Assembly (NCBI GenBank): GCA_932521025.1
Contig: OW051473.1
Coordinates: 4,216,001 to 4,280,000 of the forward strand
DNA length: 64,000 nucleotides
Direction of reading: 5' to 3'
Source: Oscheius onirici
Lineage: Eukaryota; Nematoda; Chromadorea; Rhabditida; Rhabditidae
The notes under the pieces were generated by a model that made no database searches, was not told the DNA's origin, and saw only the letters and a program-made list of their open reading frames with translations. Made by a program: the position numbers and the translations under genes. Positions 23,901 through 42,900 of the stretch are shown one piece after another; the stretch's first letter is position 1; each line of letters begins with the position of its first letter.

Positions 23901-24162
23901 AAGCGGACGGTTAGTTTATGATCACCAAACATGCATTATACTTTCAGACAATGTTCACTATCAACACAGTGCACTACTTTCTGATGCTCTCCAGGGTCAC
24001 CTTATTCATTTCACTCAATTGGTTAGCTTTATTTTTACTATAATCTACTCCAAGTTTCAGGTCTACAGTAACCAAGACCATTCAATGGGTGCTCGTCAGA
24101 AGCATCTTTTTAAAGAAGTCGGAATGTTTCTACAAAAATGCTTTAATTTGCCGCCAGAATAA
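20924..24162 (+). CDS. Dipeptidyl peptidase IV family (S9B), membrane-anchored
   Basis: Type II membrane serine peptidase expected to cut X-Pro or X-Ala dipeptides from peptide N-termini. Twenty exons (first 20924-20941, last 24061-24162) sum to 2514 nt, 837 aa, every junction in phase. A short cytoplasmic tail, then a transmembrane helix (about 17-45: FWLKILLTLFVIFVLILV), then the beta-propeller (VTDWLYEEEV, the substrate-binding Glu pair region at 257-261) and the alpha/beta-hydrolase domain. All catalytic elements are present: Ser702 in GWSYGG, the Asp pair 779/780 in HGEADDNVHYQ, and His811 in NQDHSMG. It is therefore predicted active, unlike DPP6/DPP10. The length matches active DPP4-family members (about 770-880). 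The intron after 22795 uses a GC donor (GCACGT). The start is tentative; an upstream exon is possible. Confidence 0.95.
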
Positions 24163-24508
24163 GCTTTACCCAAACTTGTATACCTTTTTATTAAAAGTTC
24201 TATCTGACATCTTCCACAACGAATGACATTTTAGAGGAGCCCACGAATGACTTGATTTAAATCAGGAACAGAATAACGCACTAATGGAAAGCTTTCAGAA
24301 GCTCGTTTAACTGTTCCAGTGTGAAAGCTTTGTCTAAAATAGGATATCTAGGCTAACACAAGACAGAAACAGTCACGTCATGTCAGACCCTAATTCATGT
24401 CTCAGCAATATTGTGTTCGGAATATATCAAATAAGACGGTCTTTTGCATCGCAATTTAGTACTACCCATTTTCCAGCCGTCTAGAATCGTATCGTTCGTC
24501 GGTATAGA
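24163..24508. other. Intergenic between DPP and the EGR 5' exons
   Basis: 346 nt with no open frame of note; holds the DPP 3' end and the presumed EGR promoter. Confidence 0.4.
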
Positions 24509-31574
<7,066 letters not shown>

Positions 31575-31972
31575 GTACCGAAGCAACGCGTTGATCTTCC
31601 TCATCATCAGCATTCTATTTTTCGCATTCCAAAAGCCGAAGTTTGATACTGGTCAGCAAGGTAATATTTCCTAGTTACATAATGAGGCTAGTTTTCCCGG
31701 TTCAGCAGATTAGCATTTTCTCTGTCCATCTTTGTGATAATTATAGTTTTCGAAATTCTTGGCAGTTTCTTGCTTTACTTCCCCAAATTGTGATCTTTAT
31801 TAATAAATTATTACACGAAAATATTTGAAAAATACGAAGAACTTGAGGAGATAGGAAGCTACGTAATTGAATAGTGCTATCGCTCGATCATATTAAGATA
31901 ACGAAGATCAATAAGGCATTCGACTGCTGCTCTGTTAATTTCTTGTCCAATTTTCTCGTATTTCCTTCGTAA

Positions 31973-34062
31973 ATGACTAGTGATGAAGAGGAAGAAGGCA
32001 GTGAAAATCTTGACGATGAACAGGAGCGAAGGATCATACTGCATGTTTACGATGACGAGTCTCGGGACTTCACTTCATTAACAACTTATCATGGAATGGT
32101 AACAATTGTTGAAACTATTAGTATCCGCATGTTTAAGAGAAGAATATATGCCTCAGCCACATGGCCTTCCCGAATATTCTGGTCTCTAGTCGTGGTCACT
32201 TGTTTAACACTTTTCATGATACATGTATTTTATATAAAAAAAACACGAACTTTGTTTACTCAGAGTGGTCTGATGCTATTTTTCTACAACTCTCATCCGA
32301 CATTTATTAAAACTCTTGACGTCTCCATTGCCTCAAAATATCTGCCTACCATCACCATCTGTAAAGCTGTTGAGCCAACTGGTAGGTATTAGCGTACCAA
32401 AAAAGATGGTTTGGTTTAGATGATTTGCAACAACTTGCTTATCAAGTTCTCAACGATATTCCTCTCAACGATCGCGATCTCAAGCAGCTGCAATATGATT
32501 CAGGGAATGAATTGTTGCAAGACTACTGGAACTTTACAAGGTTATTTTTTCCGGTTGCATTTACAGATGTGACTTTAAGACTACCCTGTGAAGATGTAAT
32601 TGAACGAGTTTTGATAGGAGGACGTCTTTTGCCAGAGCCTTGTCATTACTCCGAGGAAACGCTAACGGATATTGGCTATTGCTTGTCATTCACGTTCAAA
32701 GATGTTAGTACGGATCCAACCGACGCCATCGACATTGAAACAAAAATGGAAAACAAAAGTAAGTTCACTTCTGATATTTCTTAATTGTTCAGGTTCTATC
32801 TCTTTTCAAATCCATGGCGATCGAGCCGCATCAAATATGAAAAACAAACGACGATATTTAAAAAAAAGTCGCAAGTCTATTATGTCTTTGACAATAAGCA
32901 CCGTAAGTGATTACTGTTGTGAATACAAAACGTCTCCTTAGCAACAACTATTGCATCAAGGCGATTGGGGTTCATGCCAGAGTGAGTTCGAGGATATCCA
33001 TTTTGAGGGTCAGCTATATCAGCAATCAGAGTGCGAGAAAAACTGCTTCGCCATGCAGTACATATCAAGGTTTTATTTATTTTAACCATCAAAAGGGCGT
33101 TTTCCAGATGCAGTTGTGTCCCTTTTCATTTAGCAAAACCTAGAGTAAAAGTGTGTTCGTTGGGAGAGATGCATTTCTGCAAAGAGATTGGTAAGCGGGT
33201 GGGAGATGTTTCGCAAAGTTTTTAGCCAGACCAGCACAAACCTGCGACTGTCCTCTAGAGTGTGAGAGACTTCTTTATACCGAGTCGGGCCTGTCTTTTG
33301 TAAAGATCAAGTCTTCAGAAACGTAGTTTACAGATGTTTGCTTCAAGGATTCTTACGTTTCAGATCTGTGTTACGAGTAGAATTTCCATCTTATAAAGTG
33401 CAGACATTGTATCAGCTCAAAAGAATCAAAGCAGTCGATTTACTTAGTAAGCTTGTTGTTTTCAATCCGAGACCCAAATAGACTACATTTTCCGGTTTTG
33501 TCGCCGGCAGTATGGGACTGTTTCTCGGAATGAGTTGTGTCACTTTACTGGAGATTTTTATCTATCTCTTCAAGTCCGTTTGGGGAGTCTTCAACGACGA
33601 GGTTTTAATCTATCCTGCCCAATTAAGTTGAGAATTTAGAGGCACAAATCGTACTGGGACAACATCATCGGTGGCGACCAGGGAACCACACGACGGCAGT
33701 CATATGAACAAATAGTTATTACGACAAAGAGTGGAAAGTAAATCGGTCAAAAGTCAGGCAAAATGAGCTGTATGTTCAGGACAGATGATGAACAAGCAAA
33801 GCCAGTTATCGAGGAAAACTACGCGGTGATGACGGATCCTATGACCCGAAGGACATCAGTTATTCGAATCGGACCTCAGTATCCCGTGTCAAACGAAAGT
33901 CGAAGTCGTTCTAATACGGGCAACACACCAGAAAGTGGGTCTGGTGCTTTGACTGTACGTTTGTTTCAATACAAATACCTTATTTAGATTCGACTGATGA
34001 GGAAGCCGTCCATTGTGGCTGGACGAAGAAGATCGTTATACAATGCTTTTGGAAATTTTTAG
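31973..34062 (+). CDS. DEG/ENaC cation channel subunit, with a frameshift at M2
   Basis: Amiloride-sensitive-type sodium channel family, plasma membrane. Exons 31973-32381, 32420-32758, 32793-32902, 32942-33057, 33108-33190, 33226-33322, 33364-33446, 33482-33601, 33640-33737, 33780-33954 and 33988-34062. There is an acidic cytoplasmic N-terminus, M1 (FWSLVVVTCLTLFMIHVF), the post-M1 motif LPTITICKA, and a Cys-rich extracellular part (SECEKNCFAMQ, CDCPLECERLLY). M2 has the selectivity-filter region GSMGLFLGMSCVTLLEIFIY. Exons total 1705 nt, one base more than a whole number of codons: the exon ending at 33446 and the M2 exon starting at 33482 are out of phase. Deleting one T of the run at 33488-33491 would restore frame. 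Either assembly error, unusual splicing or a disabled gene. About 567 aa. Confidence 0.85.
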
Positions 34063-34067
34063 CTTCA

Positions 34068-34181
34068 ATGAAATTTCTCCTTCTCCATTTTCTTCTTGTT
34101 TTTTTGGTTGTCACCATATCTCAAAGTGATCTAAGTAATCGAAAAGCAAATTTTCAGAATTCGAAAAAAATCGATATCTGA
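34068..34181 (+). CDS. Possible 37-aa signal-peptide micro-ORF
   Basis: An ATG six bases after the DEG/ENaC stop opens a strongly hydrophobic leader (MKFLLLHFLLVFLVV) ending at a TGA at 34181. A GTAATC...TTTTCAG could extend it into further reading frame (LNGALEVRFPRFFNKNG), but that intron would be only 23 nt. It may be a small secreted peptide gene in the gap before MFSD11 or chance T-rich sequence. Confidence 0.2.
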   Translation: MKFLLLHFLLVFLVVTISQSDLSNRKANFQNSKKIDI

Positions 34182-34430
34182 ATGGTGCGCTGGAGGTTCG
34201 TTTTCCCCGCTTTTTTAATAAAAATGGATTGTATGATTTTTTTATGCATACATAACTTGAATTTGATGGGCACTACATGTTTGACCGAAATTGTCGCGTA
34301 CGCAATTATGGTATTTCGTTTCCCCCAGATTGTTTATTGCGTATCCAGGTCTCCACAACAAACCGGCAAATGTTCGTGATTCCTATTGATTTTTTTTATC
34401 ATACTTCCGTGTTTAAATTGTGTTTTCAGA

Positions 34431-37400
34431 ATGCGAAAAGACTTGTGCGTGATAGTACAAGCCGGATTCGCCTTCTTCACAACCTTCTCTGCATTCAACT
34501 CGCAAGGCTTCCTCGAGGTTTGCACTTTTCCAACTTTTCGAACCTTTTTCAGATTTCAATCCTCCGTTCATTGGCTAAATCTGCTCCAGAAACTGGCATA
34601 ACCGAGAACAGTGGATACTACAGGTCAGTGGGATCAAAACAAACGGATAACTTTTTATAGTTTATCCATTATATATTTCGTCTTCACTTTCTCCAATCTC
34701 GTAGCTCCTCCAATCATCAAGCGAATGGGATCAAAATGGGCTCAGGTAGTATTTTCTTAAATTTTTTATTTAACAACACGTCAAGGTATTCGGAGCTAGC
34801 TGCTACACCTGCTTCCTTCTATCGTTTCTTCATTTGAACGCCTTCTTACTCTACCTTTGTTCCGGCATCTTGGGCTTCGGAGCTGCTCGTAAATTTTCTA
34901 AAACAAAATTTTTTTCAACTTTCAATTGCAGTACTGTGGACTGGAAATGGCGTCTTTCTGGTCGAACAATCGAGGGAAGGAAAAATGGGTCGCAATAGTG
35001 GAATCATGTGGGCCATGCTTCAATCAAGTCTGGTTGCTGGCGCCTTGTTCCTCTACTTTGTGCTGAGCTCATCGCACGTTTTCTTTGAAACTTTTAATGT
35101 CTATAACTAATCTTAGTGACATGGTTTCCTCGTATCGACTCGCTTACACCGTTTTTTCTGCTGCTTCGGTCATTGGAGTCATTACCCTGAGTCTGCTCCC
35201 CAACTCTAACCCAGATCTTGGTAAACGACTATTCTATCTATTCTCTTATTGTACAGGATACATTCCAGTCATGAGTGATACGATTTCCACTCGACCTCTA
35301 GAAGAAGCTATTGATGACGGTGTCGAAGAAATCGAGTCTCTTCATGATCACGCTCTGAGCATCCCACGTCGTAGCTTCAAAGAAGAACTTGGTGAGAATT
35401 CCAACATTTTTTTCAGTGAGTATCGTTTCAGAGAACACTTTCCGAATGATGAAGACAAAAGTCATGGGAGCCTTGGCAGTCTGCTTCCTGTACAGCGGAA
35501 TCGAAACAACATTCTACACGGGTAGGTCTTAGAAACAAATTCATTTTCTGAACACTTCAGGAGTTTATGCTGCCTGTCTGGCTGCTGCTAGCAAACTGAA
35601 TCATGGATCAGATATCATCATCGCCTACAACGCCTTCACTATGGGAGCTGGTCAGATCATCGGTGTGTCTTGTAATTTTAAGTCCAATCAGAAGTTTTCA
35701 GGTGGTTTGTCCTTTGGAATGGGATCGGCATTGACCAAGATCAACCGCTCCCAAATCATCATTTTCGGAACTATTCTGCATGTTGTCGCCTTCTTCTTCT
35801 GCTTCCTGAATATTCCGATGGAGGCACCCCTGGAGAAGACAGGATCTAGTGGTTATATCGAGCCTAGGTAGATTCGAGAAAAGATAATATAAAAAATCTC
35901 TTTAGCATGTTTCTGGCGTTGCTGACTGGTTTCATTCTTGGTCTTGCCGATGCCTGCTGGAACACTCAGATCTACACGTTACTAGGAGAGCTTTATAAAA
36001 ACGATTCTCCATCCGCATTCGCTCTTTTCAAGTTCTTCCAGGTAATTTCCTTTCTCTTTATACCATTCCATTAAAGAACAAAATGCAAAAGATGACGAAA
36101 ATTGAAGCTCCCAAAAGGCTGGTGAATATTCGCCGCGAACTGTTTTGTAGTATTTCGTTAGTTGTACAAAGAGACACGCTGAAAACATAGCCAGCCGCAA
36201 GAATGGGACATTTTGCGTTATCCCCCCCCCCGTGGCCATCAGCGCGGGGGGGGGGATAAAGTATACCATAGGTTTTTCACTCCAAATCGCTCCGTAAAGA
36301 AGGGCAAATGATAAATAAAGTGTAAGTAAGCTATTATTATTTTTTTCCACTGTTTATCTAAGGTTTGAACGCTTACCCAGCTTGTTTAAAGTCAGTTTGA
36401 CTGTCTGAGTAATTTTCAGTTTTTCAACTACTAGAACTCATTTTCAAGCTTTGCGATGTTCTATAATCTTATAGAGGAGATCAAAAGCTACAACTTTGCA
36501 AAACATCACGAAGCTGGATAACCTTTTCTTCATGTTGGAAATTCAGTTGGGAGATTGTCTCGAGATTAACTGCACCAACTCATCCATGCCAACTGGATTT
36601 CCAACATGAAGAAAAGGTTATCCAGCTTCGTGATGTTCTGCAAAGTTGTAGCTTTTGATCTCCTCTACAAGATTATAGAACATCGCAAAGCTTGAAAACG
36701 AGTTCAAGTTTACAAGTTTACAAGTTTATTTTGACGGAATCGAGGGGTATCATGCAGAAACGATCGTTTCTTGGAATCCTTCGCCGCTCTCAGGTCTCGA
36801 CCACTGCCCAGTTTCTTCTCATCCAGGAGGTGACATCCTGACCGAGTCGTGAAGACATCTTCTTGATTGGAGTTGTCTTCTTGTTCGAGTAGACGGCTGC
36901 TTGACTTGGTGGAATCACTGTAGAGCATCGCTGGTGGAGCCATGAGTGTTGACTTGACAATCCCGCTGTGTCGCAGTTCTGGGATTGGAATCCTCTTCTT
37001 TCCACAGTAGACTCTGGCCTTAGCAGAATCGCTGAGGAGCGCTTGAGGAAGCACTCGCACAGTTTGTGAAAATAAAAGCAGTTCTAGTAGTCGAAAAACT
37101 GAAAATGACTCAAGAAGTCAAACTGACTCTAAACAAGCTGGGTAAGCGTTCAAACCTTAGATAAACAGTGGAAAAAAGATAATAATAGCTTACTTACACT
37201 TTATTTATCATTTGCCCTTCTTTACGGAGCGATTTGGAGTGAAAAACCTATAGTATACTTTATCCCCCCCCGCGCTGAATGGCCACGGAAGGGGGATAAA
37301 GTATACCACCTGCAAGAATGACGATTTTTCTCATTGAAAGCTCGAGATAACAACAAGTGTTTCAGTCCTTCGCTTCATGTGTCTCCTTTTACTACGGCTC

Positions 37401-37515
37401 GATGCTCCTTCTCCATTGGCAGCTTCTGATTCTCTGGCTCGGAGCAGCAGCCGCCGCTGTCAGTTTTTTCTACGCCCAGAATGCCTGTGAACAGCAGATA
37501 ATCGAAATTATGTGA
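34431..37515 (+). CDS. UNC93-like MFSD11 transporter
   Basis: Polytopic membrane protein of the UNC-93/MFSD11 branch of the major facilitator superfamily; substrate unknown. Twelve exons: 34431-34517, 34553-34623, 34661-34745, 34786-34888, 34932-35073, 35117-35220, 35257-35391, 35432-35521, 35561-35662, 35702-35867, 35906-36041 and 37366-37515; 456 aa (human MFSD11 is about 449). Diagnostic stretches shared with MFSD11: SIIYFVFTFSNLVAPP, GRNSGIMWAMLQSSL, TTFYTGVYAACL, FFFCFLNIPMEAPL, GLADACWNTQIYTLLG and LLLHWQLL. The intron after 35073 has a GC donor (GCACGT); no GT donor in the area keeps frame. The last intron (1324 nt) carries the foldback element. The ATG follows a TTTTCAG acceptor by one base, 369 nt after the channel gene, so an operon-like arrangement is possible. 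Confidence 0.95.
36206..37311. mobile_element. Foldback (long-TIR) transposon with poly-C/poly-G hairpin tips
   Basis: Long inverted repeats lie inside the last MFSD11 intron. Left arm about 36206-36540; right arm 36601-36705 plus 37080-37311, interrupted by a 374-bp insertion. About 60 bp of loop separates the arms. Near each tip is a small hairpin: TTATC + C run + 14-15 nt loop + G run + GATAAAGTATA (36217-36267; 37252-37307). The direct repeat GCAAGAATG at 36197-36205 and 37312-37320 is a putative 9-bp target duplication. The architecture (TIRs over 300 bp, 9-bp duplication) resembles Mutator-like foldbacks; no transposase is present, so it is non-autonomous. The outermost 10-15 bp of the arms match poorly, so the exact ends are uncertain. 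Confidence 0.75.
36706..37079 (-). mobile_element. Insertion nested in the right foldback arm (retroelement-like 3' end)
   Basis: This 374-bp block interrupts the right arm and is flanked by AGTTC at 36701-36705 and 37080-37084, while the uninterrupted left arm has one copy, so it is a later insertion with a 5-bp duplication. Read on the minus strand it holds an open frame (37060-36710, 116 codons, including VFTTRSGCHLLDEKK) that ends shortly before AATAAACTTG and two to three tandem copies of TTGTAAAC. An open frame followed by a short simple-repeat tail is how 5'-truncated non-LTR retrotransposon copies end; that identity is inference. Confidence 0.5.
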
Positions 37516-39957
37516 TCTCGGTCCCGACGCTCTGTACTTGCGACCACTTTTCGGGAAAATAGTTAGCTATATGGGTGAACTATGCATATTTTGTGAATGC
37601 ATATTGTACATATACAATAAAATAATATTCCGTGACCCAGGATAATACGGGCTGATGGTGGAGGATTAGTGGAAAAGATCAGCCGTGGCTACTGTCCCGC
37701 AGGTTGTTTTCCACTGGAGGGCCAGACCAATTGCGCGGCATACGACAAGGTTGATATGAACGCCTGTTGAGAGAATTTAATAAGCGAGTGATCATAATCT
37801 GCCGCTCTTTAGTGCACACATCCATCTTCGAGCGTAAAAGTCAACTGACATCGCGCATAATACAACATAATTCGTACATTTCAGAGCTCCGGTTACATAC
37901 TGGCTTGAAAGCACGAAACTAGTGATGTACAGGACAACGGAGGAGTATTGCAGGTGTTTTACAACTGTCGTGGATGCCCACCTGTTAACTTTACAATCCT
38001 CCGAGCTCTACTAATTTATCCCATTCGTGGCTTGAGCTCACTCCAAGTTATTCTCACACGGAGATTAGGAAGGACATTTTGACACTAATGTTACGAAAGG
38101 AACAGATTATAACAGTAGAAGGCATATTGTTCCTTCAGTCATCTTGTTCCCTTGAGCTCAATCTCGAGATTACCTTATTGACGAGCCATTGTTGACACTT
38201 GACCTGTGCAGTGAGCATGTGCATGACAAAGGAAGTCACCAGGTGGGTCTCTCAATTAGGCAATGGACGTTCGGCGTCCTTTCAATGAGCTTCCTCCGAC
38301 ACAGCATGTGTCTGACCTTGTCAGTACTGTCACCTTCTGCTCATCTTGTCTTACTTGTCGCCCCACAAAATAAACATATTCTACATGTACATCTCGCACT
38401 TGGACCACCCATTAACACCTAAAGACCTTTTTGCATGTTGGCATCTAATCTTCTTGAGCCAGGTGGTGCTTCCGTTGCGCTTGACAGGTGCTCGAGACAT
38501 AGACGGCCTGTTTACGTGCTGTAGCTACTACAGCCAACAAAGGCGAGCCCCGTCAAGTACACAGAGGAAGTGCTGTCTTCGTTCAATGTCTTACAGATAG
38601 GCGAATGTTGCTACCACTTACCGAAGCCTAGAGCAAATCTTTATCCAAATCTTCTTTTTTTTCACTACAGTTCTAAACATATTACGGGGTTTTGACTACG
38701 GTTTTTTCACTCCTTGAAAAAATGCTAAACGTTTTGATCTTGCCTTTATTGCTCAATCTGTTCGATATGGAGTTGACAAGCTACAGAAAATAACATTGTG
38801 AGCTCCTCTGGATAGCAGTCTTAAGAGGTTCAAGTTAAGCTTTTGTTATAAAACAATAGTTTATACAATGAATAAGATTTTTGGGTGAACATGCGCGATC
38901 TCTGCAGCTGTCACCTCAATGCTGATGGATCACCTTTACTTGCATTTTGACAACGGCTACCAATCATCCATTATCAAGGCTTGCCGTTCAACTTTTCTTC
39001 TTCAAGAAAAGTGTTAGCCTTCGCTTCCTGTCACTTCCGAGTATCGTTCATCATATCTAGTCGAGGTTATCTCTCATCTTGAGGTGACAGTTCCCATAAT
39101 CCTCTGGGAAGTGTCCGAGGGTCATTCTCACTGCAAGCCATTGCCACACGCGTAGGTGCTACACCCTACCAGCCATTTCCGCATCTAATCACCACCAAAA
39201 CTCTTCTGGTGGCCAGCTCTTCTTTCTTGTGTACATGACCTCTCGTTGTGACTTCTGGCGACAAAGTCTGCGTCTCCGTTTGTCGCACATTATATCTGCT
39301 GTGGTCGACCTCCTAGGGCCCGCCTCCTTCCCCATTAACCAGCCCGCGACACACGTCGTAAATCAAAAATTCGGCAACTTACCAGGCAATAAATTTGCTC
39401 CGTAAACCGCTATTGGAAGGCTACTGTGTCATTACCTAAAGCTACTGTATTTCCTAATAGGCGTCAGATCCTTCAAATCTGCATGTGTTCCTTTTGGAGT
39501 TGCAACCTGTCATAGTCTTTCCTTTGCATAGTTGTGAGTTCTTTTTTACACATTAGTTTTTTTCTAGAGTTCCTTTTCAATCTCTTTCTCGAAATGTGAA
39601 ATGACTCACCAGCTCATTATTTCCCCAACATCGCATTATTTTCTACACTTTTCTATACTTAGGCTGACTTTCATACATTTTTGTCTTTATCATTATTTTG
39701 GCGTTTTCCAGTCGCAATCAAACTTTTCACACCTAGAAAGCCATAAATTCGATGGTAAAGGTGTCACCGGTGTTTTCTTTCGATAGAGAAAGAGGGCGCT
39801 TATGTAATGATAAGGCGTCTTAAACGCAGAGGTTTTTGCCAGCCTCAGTGCTATCGGGCTTTACTGATACGGGCTTCTCGAGCTGAATTAAGCCGTGCTA
39901 GAGAGGATTTACTGTCTGTTAGGCTGTTTAGACGTTCTTTTGCAGGGTCTACGCACC
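37516..39957. other. Intergenic between MFSD11 and the FGFRL1-like gene
   Basis: 2.4 kb. The MFSD11 poly(A) signal is at 37616-37621. The rest has no supported exon; open frames at 38189-38600 and 39601-39786 have no motif. A TTTTGCAG acceptor at about 39945 precedes the FGFRL1-like ATG. Confidence 0.4.
37616..37621 (+). terminator. Polyadenylation signal, MFSD11
   Basis: AATAAA about 100 nt after the stop codon, in an AT-rich context, with a second overlapping AATAA just after it. Confidence 0.55.
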
Positions 39958-42900
39958 ATGGGCTCATCACACCCTGCCGTGGTTCTTCTTCTTTTCCTCT
40001 GTTCATTTCGGATAGCAGAATCTGCGCATGGATGTAAGTTTGCCAACTTCTCATGGCTGGTTTTGCAAGAAACAGTGTCTGCTCGAATTGTGTGAATGGC
40101 GCAGGCTTTTGGCACCAGGAGCCAACAGGTCCTTGACCCCTGAACCATGTCAAGAACCAATTTGTCTCCGTGTGGTCTCATCATAGCCTTCTGATGGCCA
40201 GATGCCAGTTTTTCGCTTTAACTAAAAGATATTCCTGTGGAAGCGAGGTGCCTTTAGTCTCTGTGAACGTCAGCTGCCCGTTTGAGTGACATTTTGATCC
40301 CACAGAATTCTCGTATGGAAATTAACTGCCAATCCGAATTACTCTAGCACATTTTACTCTTTGAGACTGACAAAAATAAGTATAAGAGCCAGCTCTTAGT
40401 TTTGAAAGACGCTGCCTATCTAAATCTTTTGGTTCTTAGGCTCCACTCAAAATAAACAATGGCGAAATCGGGGTCTCATTTGTTTGGAAAGTTTAATCTC
40501 TTCCTGAAACTGCAATTAACAGTCGTCGTAGGTCACGCAACTGCGATTACCGTCTACCCGAATTAGGCAGTCGAGGCACAGCCGCTATTGGTGGTACTGC
40601 CATTAACTCGACAGATTGCGGTGGCATAGGGCTCCCAAGCAGCAAAGACACTTAATTCCAAATCGCAATTAACGAGTACCCTTTATGCACAAAAGCCATA
40701 ATTGTGAGTGCTCTCCCGAGGACCCGAAGGCTTCTGCTCTTTCCCAAGATCTAGCCAAATCGCTGCAAATTGGCATGACTGTCAGTAAGAGGTCACTGCC
40801 GAGTCTTTCAGGGTCGTTATTGATACTATCTGAGGGACTAATAGCCACCTAAGTCGAAGACGGGCAGCCGATACTGTACTCGGGGAAAATCGCCGTAGAT
40901 CTTGCGATAGGGTAGACACCTGCCAGAGTATCGGATTGCTCCGGCAGAAGGAAAAGGCCACCGATCGAGACTATTACAATATTCGTAGTCAGATATTCTT
41001 TGCCAGGGTGTTGTTGATTCTTCACTAATCAGAATGAGCCTATTACGCAAAACGACTTTCTGGAAATCACGGTGTAGCAATCGTCATATGGATTTAGCTG
41101 CAGGCATTGTCACCATGTATTGAAGCAGAGGTGTGAGTCTGTCATGTGTTCAGGTGCCGCCGACGGCTGCATCAATTAGCAACATAAAAGCCGTGGTCTC
41201 GAGACCGCGGTAACTATCCGTAATTAGCGAATTGCTAATTGACGGTACATAAGACAAAATCGATGCAGACCGATCGGGTTGCCGCTTCCAATTAGTGAGA
41301 GCTTCCTAACCACAGATGTATTTCAAGATGTTTATCCTCTGCGAGGTCTCTGTGCCATCCAAACGAGGACAGACCTCGGGACCATTCTTAGATTATTGAT
41401 TCGGCCACAAACAGTCGCAGGGATAGGTACATATAAGGTAGCCTTATATGGTGCTAGAGGACACTAAGCCAACAAATTCCATGGTGTCAGTGAAAGTAGC
41501 ATTTTCGTCAGCTTACTCGTGCATAGTGAATGTTCGTCGATAATAGGCCACCGACACGCCAACCTCCATTTCATAACGCTTCGTTTCTAGTTAATAACCG
41601 GCTATCGAAACATAAGCGCTTCCGGGCTATAGTTGGGGCATTTCTATTACTCCTAATGAGAAAGAAATTGAGAGCTCGACCTCACATGGAGAAAACCAAC
41701 GGTGTCCGATTCCAATCCTGCCCAAGAATGGACCCTTGCACTTAATCCTCTCTTCGCCACCCTTATGACGTAACAACAGGGCACCAGGGCGCACCGTGGG
41801 ATCGAAAGCCATAATTATGCAAATACGGCCTGGGAAAAAGTATTTTAGTCTTAGTTACTCCGGAAACGAATATTATGGATGATTGCATACACTAATCGAG
41901 TGGCCGAGATAGAGTCAGATAAGCCGCAAAGTCAATTTGCATGCGAATCTAATTCGGAAACGCCAAGAGCTCCGAGTCGTGTTATCTCATTCGAAGGAGT
42001 CACTCAGGGAACATAAATCAAAATTCCGGTCACACATACTATGTTTATTTTCAGCACCTCCAAAAATCGTTGAACCGTATGAGACGAAAATACGTGTAAA
42101 ACTCGGAGAGAAGCTCTTCCGTCTAGTATGCCCAGTGATGGCCGGCGAGAAAGAGATGCTCATGGTGGAATGGGAGAAAAACGGAGAGCAGGTGAGAGAA
42201 CTGTCAATTGACACCTGCTTTTTGATGTCCCTGGAGAGCTTCATCCAAATTCACTAGTGCAGCGCAAATTGAGTCGCTCAGACATGTATACTGTATGTCA
42301 CCTCGTTGTGACCATCCATCACTGTCAGCCGCAGGAGGGCCTCTTGTTCAAAAGGAATGAGCTTTGTGTCGTTTCGCGCTGCTTTCCGGCTGTATATAGA
42401 CACTTTTGATTAGTCTCTTACAACTCTCTTGAGATACACGTGAGAGTGGAAACGAGCACGGTGTGCAAAATGATGGATGAGGTGAATGTTTGCAATAGAT
42501 GGACAAGAGATTAGCATTTGTTGCAAAATAGAACACTCCATAAACTCTGAGCTTTCTGAAAAAGGGACTTCAGATTCAATGGGATAGCCGGTATAAGATG
42601 GCTCGCGACAACAGAGAGCTCAGGATGAAAAACGTCAGATTAGAGGATAGTGGACGTTATCAGTGCCAGGCCACCAACGGATTTGGACACCAAACTGTTG
42701 ACTTTACAGTACACGTTTATGGTAGTGACACCTTTTCCCAAAAGCAAACATTCTAATCTTAGATCCAGAAGACTCCGGTGTCTCAGTCAGAGACAAACTA
42801 GTTTTGTCCAATACATCTTCTGCTCCCAGCTGGCTGATAGACATGGAATTCGAGTTCAACGCTTTGAAACAGGTCAATCGAGGAGGCAGACTAGAGCTAC

